Shown here in pieces: positions 36,576-44,916 of a stretch of DNA of 64,000 bases (its first letter is position 1; each line of letters starts with the position of its first letter). The DNA lies in assembly GCF_023380245.1 (NCBI RefSeq), contig NZ_CP093365.1:1302001-1366000 (forward strand), read 5' to 3'. This DNA is from Bombilactobacillus thymidiniphilus (lineage in GTDB: Bacteria > Bacillota > Bacilli > Lactobacillales > Lactobacillaceae). The translations under genes were made by a program, and so were the position numbers. A model generated the notes under the pieces. It was not told the DNA's origin and made no database searches. It saw only the letters and a list, made by a program, of their open reading frames with translations.

Positions 36576-36700
36576 TATATTTTTTTAAATTTTTGCACCT
36601 GTAATTGCCATTCGCGATAAACATTAATTTCTTTAGTAAATTGTAAAGTGCCTAACTGATATTTAATTTTTAAGTTGTGTAATTTATTTTAAGAAATAAG

Positions 36701-37290
36701 AAACGCTTTCATTGTGGTAGCGCTATCAATTAATCCTAACCAAAAATCATGCATTTTTTAGTGGATGCGTACTGGAACTTGTTGTAAACAGTTATTGGTT
36801 CAACTGTGTTTACTAAGTGCAGGTAGTTAGGTGTAAGGGCTAAACTAGTAGCAGGCATGCTGGTACCGCAAGCGTTTAATCTTTTACCGCAAATAAATGT
36901 TTTTTAAGCAAATGGCTGTACTCATGAGTAATGTAAGATAAACCATAAAACCAAAAAATGATAAAATATTGTACAATTAAAAATTATTGCTACTTGTGTG
37001 CGTGTACTAGCAATTATTGGTCATGGTGGAGCAATCTATTTTTTGGTTCATGATAAAAAGACCAGTTGTATTTAAATTAAAGCTGTACTAAAGAAAGCAC
37101 CAGGTGTTATTGTGCAAGATATCCAGATCCACAAACTCTATCCTCACCATTAACTGAAATCAATCAGTGTGCTATTTTTGTGGGATTATCGCGAGCTAAT
37201 TTGGAAAATCCTAGTGCTTTTCATTTATGGTTTGTTTCCAATAACTTATTAAAGGCTACTGCATGTTGAGTGGCTGATGAGTCACTTTAA
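36701..37290 (+). pseudogene. asd: Decayed aspartate-semialdehyde dehydrogenase gene
   Basis: No intact ORF exists in this 765-base gap, but plus-strand translation gives a broken Asd. INPN (36729-36740) is the active-site block without its Cys. One frame from 36872 to about 37120 reads AFNLLPQINVF, NGCTHE, QLKIIATCVRV, IGHGGAIYF and LKKAPGVIVQD, broken by in-frame stops at 36905, 36929, 36959, 36962 and 37073. After a one-base shift it continues DPQTLSSPLTEIN, CAIFVGLSRANLENPS and FHLWFVSNNLLKATA. Family equivalents are LPQIDVF, GYTHEEW, TATCVRVP, VYVGR and WVVSDNLLKGAA. The N-terminal third with the NADP site is gone. The end overlaps lexA tail to tail. Asd makes aspartate semialdehyde for Lys/DAP, Thr and Met. 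Confidence 0.88.
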
Positions 37291-37913
37291 TTTATGTTTT
37301 GCCGGTATAAACCAACTACTTTGCCTAAAATGGTAACTTGTTCCAAATAAATAGGTTCAAAATCATCATTTTCAGGCTGCAGGCGAAATTGATTCTGATC
37401 TTTAAAAAAACGCTTGCAGGTAGCTTCATTATCAGCATTCATAGCAATAACAATTTCTCCGTTTTGAGCGGTACTTTGTTGGCGAACAATAACTTGATCA
37501 CCGTCTAAAATGCCAGTATTGATCATGCTTGAACCATTGATTGTTAACATAAATAATGGCTGGGTTTCAGTTTTTAAATTGGGTGGCATTGGAAAATTAG
37601 TTTCGGATTGCTGTTGGATAGCTAACAACGGTTGACCAGCTGTTACCGTGCCAACAACTGGAATTTGATCTACAGGAATGGATAAAACAGCTAATCCATC
37701 AGTCGTTAATTCGAGTGCGCGAGGTTTTGCAGGGTTACGACGCAAAAACCCCTTTTTTTCCAGACGTTCTAAATGTCCGTGAACAGTTGAAGTCGAAGAT
37801 AAATTTACTTGATAACCAATCTCGCGTACAGTTGGTGGATATTGGTGTTCCTTTAAATAATCATAAATATATTGCAAAATTTCAAACTGTTTTGCACTAA
37901 TTGGTTGACTCAT
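37287..37913 (-). CDS. lexA: SOS repressor LexA
   Basis: 208 residues: winged-helix N-domain ([31 protein letters not shown]), self-cleavage site Ala92-Gly93 (GTVTAGQP), catalytic Ser129 (NGSSM) and Lys167 (ATCKRFF). All residues needed for RecA-stimulated autocleavage are present. It represses DNA-damage genes. Its promoter overlaps an SOS box shared with the divergent DUF896 gene, so it is very likely autoregulated. Confidence 0.96.
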   Translation of the reverse strand: MSQPISAKQFEILQYIYDYLKEHQYPPTVREIGYQVNLSSTSTVHGHLERLEKKGFLRRNPAKPRALELTTDGLAVLSIPVDQIPVVGTVTAGQPLLAIQQQSETNFPMPPNLKTETQPLFMLTINGSSMINTGILDGDQVIVRQQSTAQNGEIVIAMNADNEATCKRFFKDQNQFRLQPENDDFEPIYLEQVTILGKVVGLYRQNIN

Positions 37914-37940
37914 TGTGACACTCCTAGTATGTTTAAAATT

Positions 37941-37980
37941 AGATTAGCATATGTGACTTATTGTTGCAAACGAATGTTCG
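37941..37980 (-). promoter_or_regulatory. lexA promoter with overlapping SOS box
   Basis: Minus-strand promoter TTGCAA (37969-37964) and TAATCT (37946-37941), 17 bases apart. The sequence CGAACATTCGTTTG (minus strand, 37980-37967) fits the Gram-positive LexA box (CGAAC, 4 bases, GTTYG) and overlaps the -35. It lies 17 bases upstream of the divergent gene at 37997. Confidence 0.8.
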
Positions 37981-37996
37981 CTGAAAGGAAATGATT

Positions 37997-38257
37997 ATGA
38001 CTAAACAAGAAAAGAATTCGCAACCACCAGAATTAGTTAAAAGAATTAATGAATTAGCACAGAAGCAAAAAATGGGTACATTAACAGATGCTGAGGCTAA
38101 AGAACAAGGAAAGTTGCGACAAGAATATTTGGCTAATTTTAGGCAAGGCTTAAAAGACCGTATTGAACACACTAAATTATATGACAAAAACGGTAATGAA
38201 ATAACATCGCGCAAAGTGCGTAATCTACAGCAAAAAAATGGCTGGCGTAAAGATTAA
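37997..38257 (+). CDS. DUF896 protein (YnzC family)
   Basis: 86 residues, helical and highly charged: LVKRINELAQKQKMGTLTDA, AKEQGKLRQEYLANFR and a basic tail. DUF896 proteins are short two-helix proteins of unknown function; in B. subtilis ynzC lies in the SOS-induced yneAB-ynzC operon divergent from lexA. Here DUF896 is the only gene between lexA and yneF and shares the SOS box; no yneA (division inhibitor) is seen. ATG 37997 is preferred to ATG 37991 for spacing to the RBS AAAGG. Confidence 0.88.
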   Translation: MTKQEKNSQPPELVKRINELAQKQKMGTLTDAEAKEQGKLRQEYLANFRQGLKDRIEHTKLYDKNGNEITSRKVRNLQQKNGWRKD

Positions 38258-38282
38258 ATGCAATTTTGTGACTGGAATATGA

Positions 38283-38288
38283 TATAAT
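38283..38288 (+). promoter_or_regulatory. Extended -10 promoter of yneF-like gene
   Basis: TATAAT at 38283-38288, preceded by TG one base upstream (extended -10). The best -35 is TGCAAT (38259-38264). It precedes the membrane protein gene by 60 bases. Confidence 0.5.
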
Positions 38289-38347
38289 CAAATTAACTAA
38301 TCAAGTCATGGATCTTATTTTGATCTGTGAATAAGGATGGATGAGAA

Positions 38348-38563
38348 ATGGGAATTACAATCCTAGTCGGAATTATTATGTTAATTCTAGGTCTGGTTGG
38401 TGGTTTTTTTGGTGCACGAGCTTATATGAAGAAATATTTGCAAGATAATCCGCCAATTTCACCGGATATGATGCGACAAATGATGGCACAAATGGGACAA
38501 AAACCTTCACAAAAGAAATTAAATCAAATGATGCAAATGATGAAGAATCAAAACAAAAAGTAA
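38348..38563 (+). CDS. YneF family membrane protein (UPF0154)
   Basis: 71 residues: one N-terminal membrane helix ([20 protein letters not shown], about 3-22) followed by [19 protein letters not shown] and a Met/Gln/Lys-rich tail. This is the YneF/UPF0154 pattern; function unknown. It is common near lexA in Bacilli. A terminator follows. Confidence 0.88.
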   Translation: MGITILVGIIMLILGLVGGFFGARAYMKKYLQDNPPISPDMMRQMMAQMGQKPSQKKLNQMMQMMKNQNKK

Positions 38564-38570
38564 TTTGATT

Positions 38571-38599
38571 AAAAAAGACAGTTTAACTGTCTTTTTTTT
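38571..38599 (+). terminator. Intrinsic terminator after yneF-like gene
   Basis: Stem AAAAAGACAG / CTGTCTTTTT, loop TTTAA, then T-run. Confidence 0.88.
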
Positions 38600-38699
38600 G
38601 TATTTCATTAAGTAATTTAAAATTTTAGCACGGGACACTTGCAATGTTAAAATAAATTGTTAAAGTTAGAAATAACTAATCAATTGTGAGGCGCAAAAA

Positions 38700-40433
38700 G
38701 TGACAATTTTTAGGAAGTTGAATTGGTTTTTTAAAGAACAAAAAAAGCATTATTTGATTGGTGTCTTATTCCTTATTTTAACTGCAGTGGCTAATTTAGC
38801 GATCCCCCAAATCATTGGTAAATTTGCTGATTGGATTAATCAGCATCAGCTTAATGTACAACGCTTATTATTTTTACTAACAATTTTGGCTATTGCTGGA
38901 ATTGCACAGTATTTATTTAGATATGGTTGGCGGCGTGAAATTTGGGGTGGAGCAGCACAACTGGAAAAGCAATTACGCAGTCGCTTATTTTGGCATTATT
39001 TGAATATGGATGATACTTTTTTTAGGCGCCATAGAATTGGTGATTTAATGGCGCATGCGACTAATGATATTTCTGCTGTACAAAATGTAGCGGGATCAGG
39101 TATCTTAACGTTAGCTGATTCCATTATTACCGGAGGGCTAACGATTATTGCAATGGTAGTTTTTGTAGATTGGCATTTAACAATTATTGCTATTTTGCCA
39201 CTGCCTTTGCTTGCAGTTATGGCACGCTTATTGGGAAATCGTTTGCATCATTATTTTTCTAAATCACAAGCAGCGTTTTCACAATTAAGTAATAAAACCC
39301 AAGAAAGTATGACCGGTATTAAAGTCATTAAAACTTTTGGTCAAGAACAAGAAGACATCGCAGATTTTAATCGGCAAGTTGATCAAACAATTAACATTAA
39401 TCGAAAAGTTAACCTAGTGGATGCTTTTTTTGATCCCATAACTGGTTTAATTATTGGGTTGACTTACGTTATTACGATCATTTATGGTTCACAACTGATT
39501 TTGCAACACGTGATTACTATCGGACAATTGATTGCTTTTGTAGGTTATATTAATGCGTTAGTCTGGCCAATGTTTGCAATTGGTCGCTTATTTAATATTT
39601 TAGAGCGCGGCAATGCTAGTTTTGATCGAATTCAAGATATTTTAGGTGAAAAAGCGCTATTGACGCAATCAGATCAGCAACAATTACCAGTTAACAATGC
39701 AACTTTGAAGGTTGATATTCAGAGTTTTACTTATCCTGATGGGCAAAATACAGCGTTACAAAATATTACTTTTGAATTAGCGCCTGGACGCACATTAGGT
39801 ATTGTCGGACGAGTTGGTTCCGGAAAAAGCACGCTAATTAAGCTGATTTTGCGAAGATTTGATCAATATACAGGTCAAATTACTTTAGGTGGCAATGATA
39901 TTCGGAATTATTCTTTAGATACTTTGCTAACTAATATTGGCTATGTTCCCCAAATTAATTTTTTATTTTCAGCTTCTGTGAAGAATAATATTCGCTTTGC
40001 TAATTATCAAAGTTCTGATCAACTGGTAAAAAATGCTGCTTTAGCGGGTGCCGTTGATGGTGACATTCAGGACTTGAGTGCGGGCTACCAAACAATGATT
40101 GGTGAGCGTGGTGTTTCTTTGTCTGGCGGACAACAGCAACGCTTAGCTATTGCTCGTGCTGTTTTAAGTGGACCCAAAATTTTAATTTTAGATGATGCTA
40201 CATCAGCTGTTGATGCTAAAACAGAGGTAGCAATTAATCAAAATTTACGCCAATATCGTCCAGCTGGTCAGTCTACAATTGTTATTGCCCAACGTTTGCG
40301 TAGTGTTATGGATGCAGATGAAATTATTGTTTTAGAGTATGGAACAATTGTTGAAAGAGGAACGCATCAACAATTATTGGCGCACAGTGGTTGGTATGCT
40401 AAAATGTGGCAGCGCCAGCAGATGAATTATTAG
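38700..40433 (+). CDS. ABC exporter half-transporter, degenerate NBD (YheI/LmrC type)
   Basis: 577 residues: six-helix transmembrane domain (about 1-320) and a nucleotide-binding domain with Walker A VGRVGSGKSTL, signature [14 protein letters not shown] and Walker B ILILDDATSAVD. The residue after the Walker B Asp is Asp, not the catalytic Glu, the mark of the degenerate partner in heterodimeric exporters such as BmrCD, LmrCD and TM287/288. Starts at GTG 38700, with GAGG at 38687. Pairs with the next gene. Confidence 0.93.
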   Translation: MTIFRKLNWFFKEQKKHYLIGVLFLILTAVANLAIPQIIGKFADWINQHQLNVQRLLFLLTILAIAGIAQYLFRYGWRREIWGGAAQLEKQLRSRLFWHYLNMDDTFFRRHRIGDLMAHATNDISAVQNVAGSGILTLADSIITGGLTIIAMVVFVDWHLTIIAILPLPLLAVMARLLGNRLHHYFSKSQAAFSQLSNKTQESMTGIKVIKTFGQEQEDIADFNRQVDQTININRKVNLVDAFFDPITGLIIGLTYVITIIYGSQLILQHVITIGQLIAFVGYINALVWPMFAIGRLFNILERGNASFDRIQDILGEKALLTQSDQQQLPVNNATLKVDIQSFTYPDGQNTALQNITFELAPGRTLGIVGRVGSGKSTLIKLILRRFDQYTGQITLGGNDIRNYSLDTLLTNIGYVPQINFLFSASVKNNIRFANYQSSDQLVKNAALAGAVDGDIQDLSAGYQTMIGERGVSLSGGQQQRLAIARAVLSGPKILILDDATSAVDAKTEVAINQNLRQYRPAGQSTIVIAQRLRSVMDADEIIVLEYGTIVERGTHQQLLAHSGWYAKMWQRQQMNY

Positions 40434-40442
40434 GAGAAAAAT

Positions 40443-42215
40443 ATGACGACACATAAGCAACACATTTCACCTAAAGAACAACATCAGATCGTTTGGCGTT
40501 TATTGGGCTTTGCTGCTAAACATTGGAAGACTTTTTTTATAGCGGCTGTAGCTGTTATTGTCCAATCGCTGATGAACATTGTTTTGCCCCGTTTTTTGCA
40601 ATATTACATGGATCATTATTTGGTGAAAGCTGCACTTTCCTTACAAGTTATTATTGGCAGTGCTTTACTATATCTTTTGGGTGTAGTAATTCGTTCAATC
40701 AGTCAATTTAGTACCACTTTTGCTTTTAACATGGGCAGTGAATATATGTTGGAAGATCTGAGACGTGCGCTTTTTGCTAAATTGCATCAATTAGGAATGA
40801 GTTATTTTGATCGAGTGGCTGCCGGTTCGATTGTTTCGCGCGTTAATAACGATACAATGTCAATTTCAGATTTTATGCAGGTGTTTTTGTCAGGCATGAT
40901 CGGCTTATTTTCAGTGATTGCGGCTTTTATTGCAATGCTTATGACTGATAGAATGGCCGCTTTAGTTGTGTTGTTATTTTTGCCTTTGTTGCTGGTGGCG
41001 ATTGCCTTATATAATAAGTATAGCTTAGTGGCTTATCGCTATATGCGACAAAAATTAAGTGAAATTAATACCCAAATTAGTGAAACGATTCAAGGAATTC
41101 AGATTATTCAAAATTTTCGACAACAAAAGCGTATTAATAAAGAATTTGCGAAAACTAATCAAGAATACTTTCAATCACGTAAATCAATGATTCGCATTAA
41201 CTCATTATTACTATCGCCAATTGTTAATTTGCTGTACACTTTAGCTTTAGTTTGTGTGTTAGGCTTTTTAGGTTTTAGAAGTCAACATATCTTTTTACAA
41301 GCAGGGATGATTTATGCTTTTACAACTTATGTGAGTCAATTTTTCAACCCAATTACTAACTTAATGGATACTTTGTCTTTTTTCCAAGACGGGGTAGTGG
41401 CTGGACATCGCGCTTTTAAAATTTTGGATAGCCAAGAATATGGTCCTAAGCAATTAACACCAGTTGCTGGGAAAATAACTCAAGGTGCCGTGGAATTTCG
41501 TCATGTTAGTTTTGCTTATCCGGATGGACCGGAAATTTTACATGATGTTTCTTTTAAATTAAATCCAGGTGATCATCTAGGGATTGTGGGACACACAGGT
41601 AGTGGCAAAAGTACGATTATTAATATTATGTTGCGCTTTTATGAATATGGCACTGGTGAGATTTTGATTGATGGTTATGACCTGCGACATTTGCCAGTAA
41701 CGCAAATTCGCCAGAAAATTGGTTTAGTACTGCAAAATTCCTATTTGTTTTATGGTGATATTAATTCTAATATTCGTTTATTTAATCAAAATATCAGTGA
41801 TGAACAAATCAAAACAGCAGCACAATTAGTGAATGCGGATGAGTTTATTGAAAAATTACCGCAAAAATATCATACTTCCATCACACCCGGCGAAAGTGGT
41901 CTATCAGCCGGGCAGCGACAATTGATTTCTTTTGCTCGCACAATAGTTACTGACCCAACTATCTTGGTATTGGATGAAGCTACAGCAAATATTGATACGG
42001 AAACAGAAGATCAAATTCAGCAAGGTTTGAATAATTTGCGTTCTGGCAGAACGACTATCGCGATTGCTCATCGTTTATCAACAATCAAAAATTCTACCCA
42101 GATTTTAGTTTTGGATCAGGGGTGTGTTGTGGAATTAGGAACACATGAACAGTTAATACAACGCAAAGGTAAATATTATGAATTGTATAAATTGCAACAA
42201 AGTCAGATGTTATAG
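40443..42215 (+). CDS. ABC exporter half-transporter, canonical NBD (YheH/LmrD type)
   Basis: 590 residues: N-terminal transmembrane domain, Walker A VGHTGSGKSTI, Walker B ILVLDEATANID with the catalytic Glu, but signature LSAGQRQ in place of LSGGQ. The altered signature faces the degenerate Walker site of the partner, so one of two ATP sites is probably inactive. Such pairs export drugs or lipophilic compounds; the true substrate is unknown. RBS AGGAG in the 9-base gap. Confidence 0.93.
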   Translation: MTTHKQHISPKEQHQIVWRLLGFAAKHWKTFFIAAVAVIVQSLMNIVLPRFLQYYMDHYLVKAALSLQVIIGSALLYLLGVVIRSISQFSTTFAFNMGSEYMLEDLRRALFAKLHQLGMSYFDRVAAGSIVSRVNNDTMSISDFMQVFLSGMIGLFSVIAAFIAMLMTDRMAALVVLLFLPLLLVAIALYNKYSLVAYRYMRQKLSEINTQISETIQGIQIIQNFRQQKRINKEFAKTNQEYFQSRKSMIRINSLLLSPIVNLLYTLALVCVLGFLGFRSQHIFLQAGMIYAFTTYVSQFFNPITNLMDTLSFFQDGVVAGHRAFKILDSQEYGPKQLTPVAGKITQGAVEFRHVSFAYPDGPEILHDVSFKLNPGDHLGIVGHTGSGKSTIINIMLRFYEYGTGEILIDGYDLRHLPVTQIRQKIGLVLQNSYLFYGDINSNIRLFNQNISDEQIKTAAQLVNADEFIEKLPQKYHTSITPGESGLSAGQRQLISFARTIVTDPTILVLDEATANIDTETEDQIQQGLNNLRSGRTTIAIAHRLSTIKNSTQILVLDQGCVVELGTHEQLIQRKGKYYELYKLQQSQML

Positions 42216-42228
42216 ATTTTGAATATAA

Positions 42229-42253
42229 AAAAAGTAGCTGTAAGCTACTTTTT
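42229..42253. terminator. Bidirectional terminator between ABC exporter and plsC
   Basis: Stem AAAAAGTAGC / GCTACTTTTT, loop TGTAA, between two convergent genes. Confidence 0.88.
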
Positions 42254-42261
42254 GATGATTA

Positions 42262-42888
42262 TTATTTTTTAGTTGGCAAAACATATTTAAAATTAGGATC
42301 AATGGACTGATCGATTTTTTGCCAAGCCTGTTCAATTTGTTGATTAACCAATTCTGTATTAGTTTCATCAACTTTCATGCACCGTGAAATGCTGATTGGT
42401 TTACCAAATTTTACTGTGCAACGTTGCCGTTTTAGAAAATTTTTGAAACTCAAAGGACCTTGATAAACGACGGGAACAAGTTGCTTTTGAGATAATTTAG
42501 CAATCAAAACAGCGCCGCCTTTTAATTGACTAGAATAACGCGTTCCAGAAGGAAACATAATTAAACTTAGATTACGTTTGTTCAAATCTTTCACGGGTGT
42601 TTTAATGGTAGATGGTCCTGGGTGTTTGCGATCAACGGGGAATGCATTAGAATGTTTTAAAATAAAACGTAAAATTGGATTTTGAAATAATTCTTTTTTC
42701 GCCATAAAAGCACAAGGTGTTGGGCTAACAGCTAAGGCGAATAACAATGGTTCCCACCAGGTTCGGTGTGGTGCCACCATAATATAAGATTGATCCGTTG
42801 GTAAATTTTCTTTGCCTTCATAGTGGGTATTGCTATTTAGTAAGAAGACAATAAAGCGTACAATCGGAACAATTATTTTATAAAACAT
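42262..42888 (-). CDS. plsC: 1-acylglycerol-3-phosphate acyltransferase family protein
   Basis: 208 residues: N-terminal hydrophobic segment (IIVPIVRFIVFLL), acceptor motif APHRTWWEP, and FPSGTRYS. The usual HX4D is HX4E here and FPEGTR is FPSGTR; both lie at the expected places. PlsC adds the second acyl chain to make phosphatidic acid, the substrate of CdsA. A different acyl acceptor is possible. Confidence 0.88.
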   Translation of the reverse strand: MFYKIIVPIVRFIVFLLNSNTHYEGKENLPTDQSYIMVAPHRTWWEPLLFALAVSPTPCAFMAKKELFQNPILRFILKHSNAFPVDRKHPGPSTIKTPVKDLNKRNLSLIMFPSGTRYSSQLKGGAVLIAKLSQKQLVPVVYQGPLSFKNFLKRQRCTVKFGKPISISRCMKVDETNTELVNQQIEQAWQKIDQSIDPNFKYVLPTKK

Positions 42889-42947
42889 AAACTTTTACCT
42901 CAAATTTAAATTTTCGTATATTATTATAACAAAAAAGGAAAATAATA

Positions 42948-43670
42948 ATGACTACAACTGTAGAATACGTGCCGGGATTTAATGTTGAATTACTGCAAGA
43001 TACTGATTTATATCGTAGTTCAATTGATTCCGTTTTATTAGCACATTGGATTCAAGCACGTCCACATCAAATAGTAGTAGATTTGTGTAGTGGCAGTGGT
43101 ATTATCGGTCTATGTGTTACACAAAAATTTCAAGTGACGACTTATTTATTTGAGTTGCAAGAGCAGTTAGCAACTTTAGCGCAACAATCCATTAACCGAA
43201 ATCATTTGCAACAACAAGTCCAAATGATCAATAGCGATGTTAAAGATGTCTTACAATATTTGCCACATGATAGTACCGATATTATTAGTTGCAATCCGCC
43301 GTATTTTGCGCCTAAAGACACGCCAACATTAGGTAAATCATTGTCACACAATATTGCACGGCATGAAATATATTTTTCGCAAGAATTATTAGCTCAAACT
43401 GCTAGTAGCTTATTAAAAGATAATGGTGTGCTTTACTTAGTGTATCGCTTGGATCGCTTGTTTGAATTGTCTGAAATATTGAAACAACACCATTTGCCTA
43501 TTAAGGAGTTGTTGTACATTCATCCACACGTTGGCGATGATGCTAATTTGGTACTTGTTAAGTGTCGAAAAACGATGCGCAGCAATGGCTTGAAAGTATG
43601 GCCTTCTTTAGTTTTATATAATAATGATGACACTTATACTAAGCAGTTACAGGATTTTATTAATGACTGA
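42948..43670 (+). CDS. TrmN6-like methyltransferase (YabB family)
   Basis: 240 residues. SAM motif DLCSGSGIIGLCV and the adenine-N6 motif SCNPPYF (NPPY) mark an N6-adenine methyltransferase, most like tRNA1(Val) A37 TrmN6. Overlaps the GIY-YIG gene by 8 bases; in Bacilli the same pair (yabB-yazA) is adjacent, though its place here beside rpsB differs from B. subtilis. Confidence 0.9.
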   Translation: MTTTVEYVPGFNVELLQDTDLYRSSIDSVLLAHWIQARPHQIVVDLCSGSGIIGLCVTQKFQVTTYLFELQEQLATLAQQSINRNHLQQQVQMINSDVKDVLQYLPHDSTDIISCNPPYFAPKDTPTLGKSLSHNIARHEIYFSQELLAQTASSLLKDNGVLYLVYRLDRLFELSEILKQHHLPIKELLYIHPHVGDDANLVLVKCRKTMRSNGLKVWPSLVLYNNDDTYTKQLQDFIND

Positions 43671-43917
43671 AAACATTTATAGTGTTTATATTGTGCTTTG
43701 TTGTGATGGCACTTTATATACTGGAATTTCTAATGACGTAAAAAAACGCTTAAAACAGCACAATAGTGGTCATGGAGCTAAATATACTAAGACACGGCGG
43801 CCGGTTAGCTTGCAATATCAAGAAATTGTAGGAGATCGCTCACAGGCCTCTAAAAGAGAATATGCCATCAAGCAATTATCGCGGCAACAAAAATGGGCTT
43901 TAATTAACCAACATTAA
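43663..43917 (+). CDS. GIY-YIG nuclease superfamily protein (YazA/UPF0213)
   Basis: 84 residues: YSVYIVLCCDGTLYTGISND holds the GIY-YIG-like VYIV and YTGI pair; Arg in KKRLKQHN and Glu in SKREYAIKQL complete the fold. Stand-alone UvrC-N-like domains of this family have no fixed role. ATG 43663 overlaps the methyltransferase stop (ATGACTGA). Confidence 0.92.
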   Translation: MTENIYSVYIVLCCDGTLYTGISNDVKKRLKQHNSGHGAKYTKTRRPVSLQYQEIVGDRSQASKREYAIKQLSRQQKWALINQH

Positions 43918-43926
43918 ATTAAATAG

Positions 43927-43955
43927 TTGCATAAGTATGGTTATTTAAGTATAAT
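43927..43955 (+). promoter_or_regulatory. Promoter of rpsB
   Basis: TTGCAT (43927-43932) and TATAAT (43950-43955) are 17 bases apart. Confidence 0.8.
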
Positions 43956-43961
43956 GCTAGC

Positions 43962-44057
43962 TGTATTAAATACTCACGTTGGTTTTTGATTTGTTGGTGC
44001 ACAATGTGTAGCAGATCAGTTAAGATCAGCGGTGGAAAAACCATGGAGGTCAAGTTA
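43962..44057 (+). promoter_or_regulatory. Transcribed leader of rpsB
   Basis: About 95 bases between the predicted start and the rpsB ATG. GATCAG occurs twice (44016-44021 and 44026-44031), with RBS TGGAGGT at 44044-44050. The length suggests an autoregulatory S2 leader, but I could not fold it reliably. Confidence 0.4.
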
Positions 44058-44831
44058 ATGTCCGTATTATCAATGAAACAGTTACTAGAAGCAGGGGTGC
44101 ATTTTGGTCACCAGACACGGCGCTGGAATCCCAAAATGAAGCCTTATATTTTCACACAAAGAAATGGTATTTATATCATTGACTTACAAAAAACAGTTCA
44201 TATGATTGATGATGCTTATAATTTTGTGAAAGATGTTGCTGCTGATGATGGTGTCTTCTTGTTTGTTGGTACTAAAAAACAAGCACAAGATTCTATTGCT
44301 GAAGAAGCAACTCGTGCTGGTCAATACTTTGTTAATCATCGTTGGTTAGGTGGTACTTTGACTAACTGGGATACTATTCAAAGTCGGATCAAGCGTTTGA
44401 AGCAAATTAAACACATGGCTGAAGACGGTACTTTTGAACGTTTGCCTAAGAAAGAAACTGCTTTATTAGTTAAACAACAACAAAAATTGGAGAAATTCTT
44501 GGGTGGTATTGAAGATATGCCTAGAATTCCTGATGTAATGTTTATTGTGGATCCTCATAAAGAAAGTATCGCCGTTAAAGAAGCTCAAAAACTAAATATT
44601 CCAATCGTTGCAATGGTGGATACTAATACTGATCCTGATGATATTGATGTTATTATCCCTTCTAATGATGATGCTATTCGTGCTGTTCGTTTGATTACAG
44701 CTAAAATGGCTGATGCAATTATTGAAGGTCACCAAGGTGAAGAAAACATGGAAATGCCTGAACAACAAGAAGCAACTACTGATGATGGAGCTTCCATTGA
44801 AGAAGTTGTAGAAAATTCAGACAACCAATAA
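44058..44831 (+). CDS. rpsB: 30S ribosomal protein S2
   Basis: 257 residues: [48 protein letters not shown] and [20 protein letters not shown] are the conserved uS2 core, with an acidic tail. ATG 44058 is chosen over a longer open frame from 43986 that includes the leader. tsf follows. Confidence 0.97.
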   Translation: MSVLSMKQLLEAGVHFGHQTRRWNPKMKPYIFTQRNGIYIIDLQKTVHMIDDAYNFVKDVAADDGVFLFVGTKKQAQDSIAEEATRAGQYFVNHRWLGGTLTNWDTIQSRIKRLKQIKHMAEDGTFERLPKKETALLVKQQQKLEKFLGGIEDMPRIPDVMFIVDPHKESIAVKEAQKLNIPIVAMVDTNTDPDDIDVIIPSNDDAIRAVRLITAKMADAIIEGHQGEENMEMPEQQEATTDDGASIEEVVENSDNQ

Positions 44832-44847
44832 GATTTAATTATTTTAG

Positions 44848-44886
44848 ACAAAAACTGTCTTGCATTACACAAGATAGTTTTTGTTG
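44848..44886 (+). terminator. Hairpin between rpsB and tsf
   Basis: 15-bp stem ACAAAAACTGTCTTG / CAAGATAGTTTTTGT (44848-44862, 44870-44884, one G-T pair). The T-run is interrupted by G, so it may be a leaky terminator that sets the S2:EF-Ts ratio. Confidence 0.65.
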
Positions 44887-44916
44887 TGTAAACAAGATGT
44901 TTTAGGAGGACTTTAA

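Noticed and set aside
37715-37900. Plus-strand ORF inside lexA
   Set aside because: Antisense to the LexA DNA-binding domain; no support.
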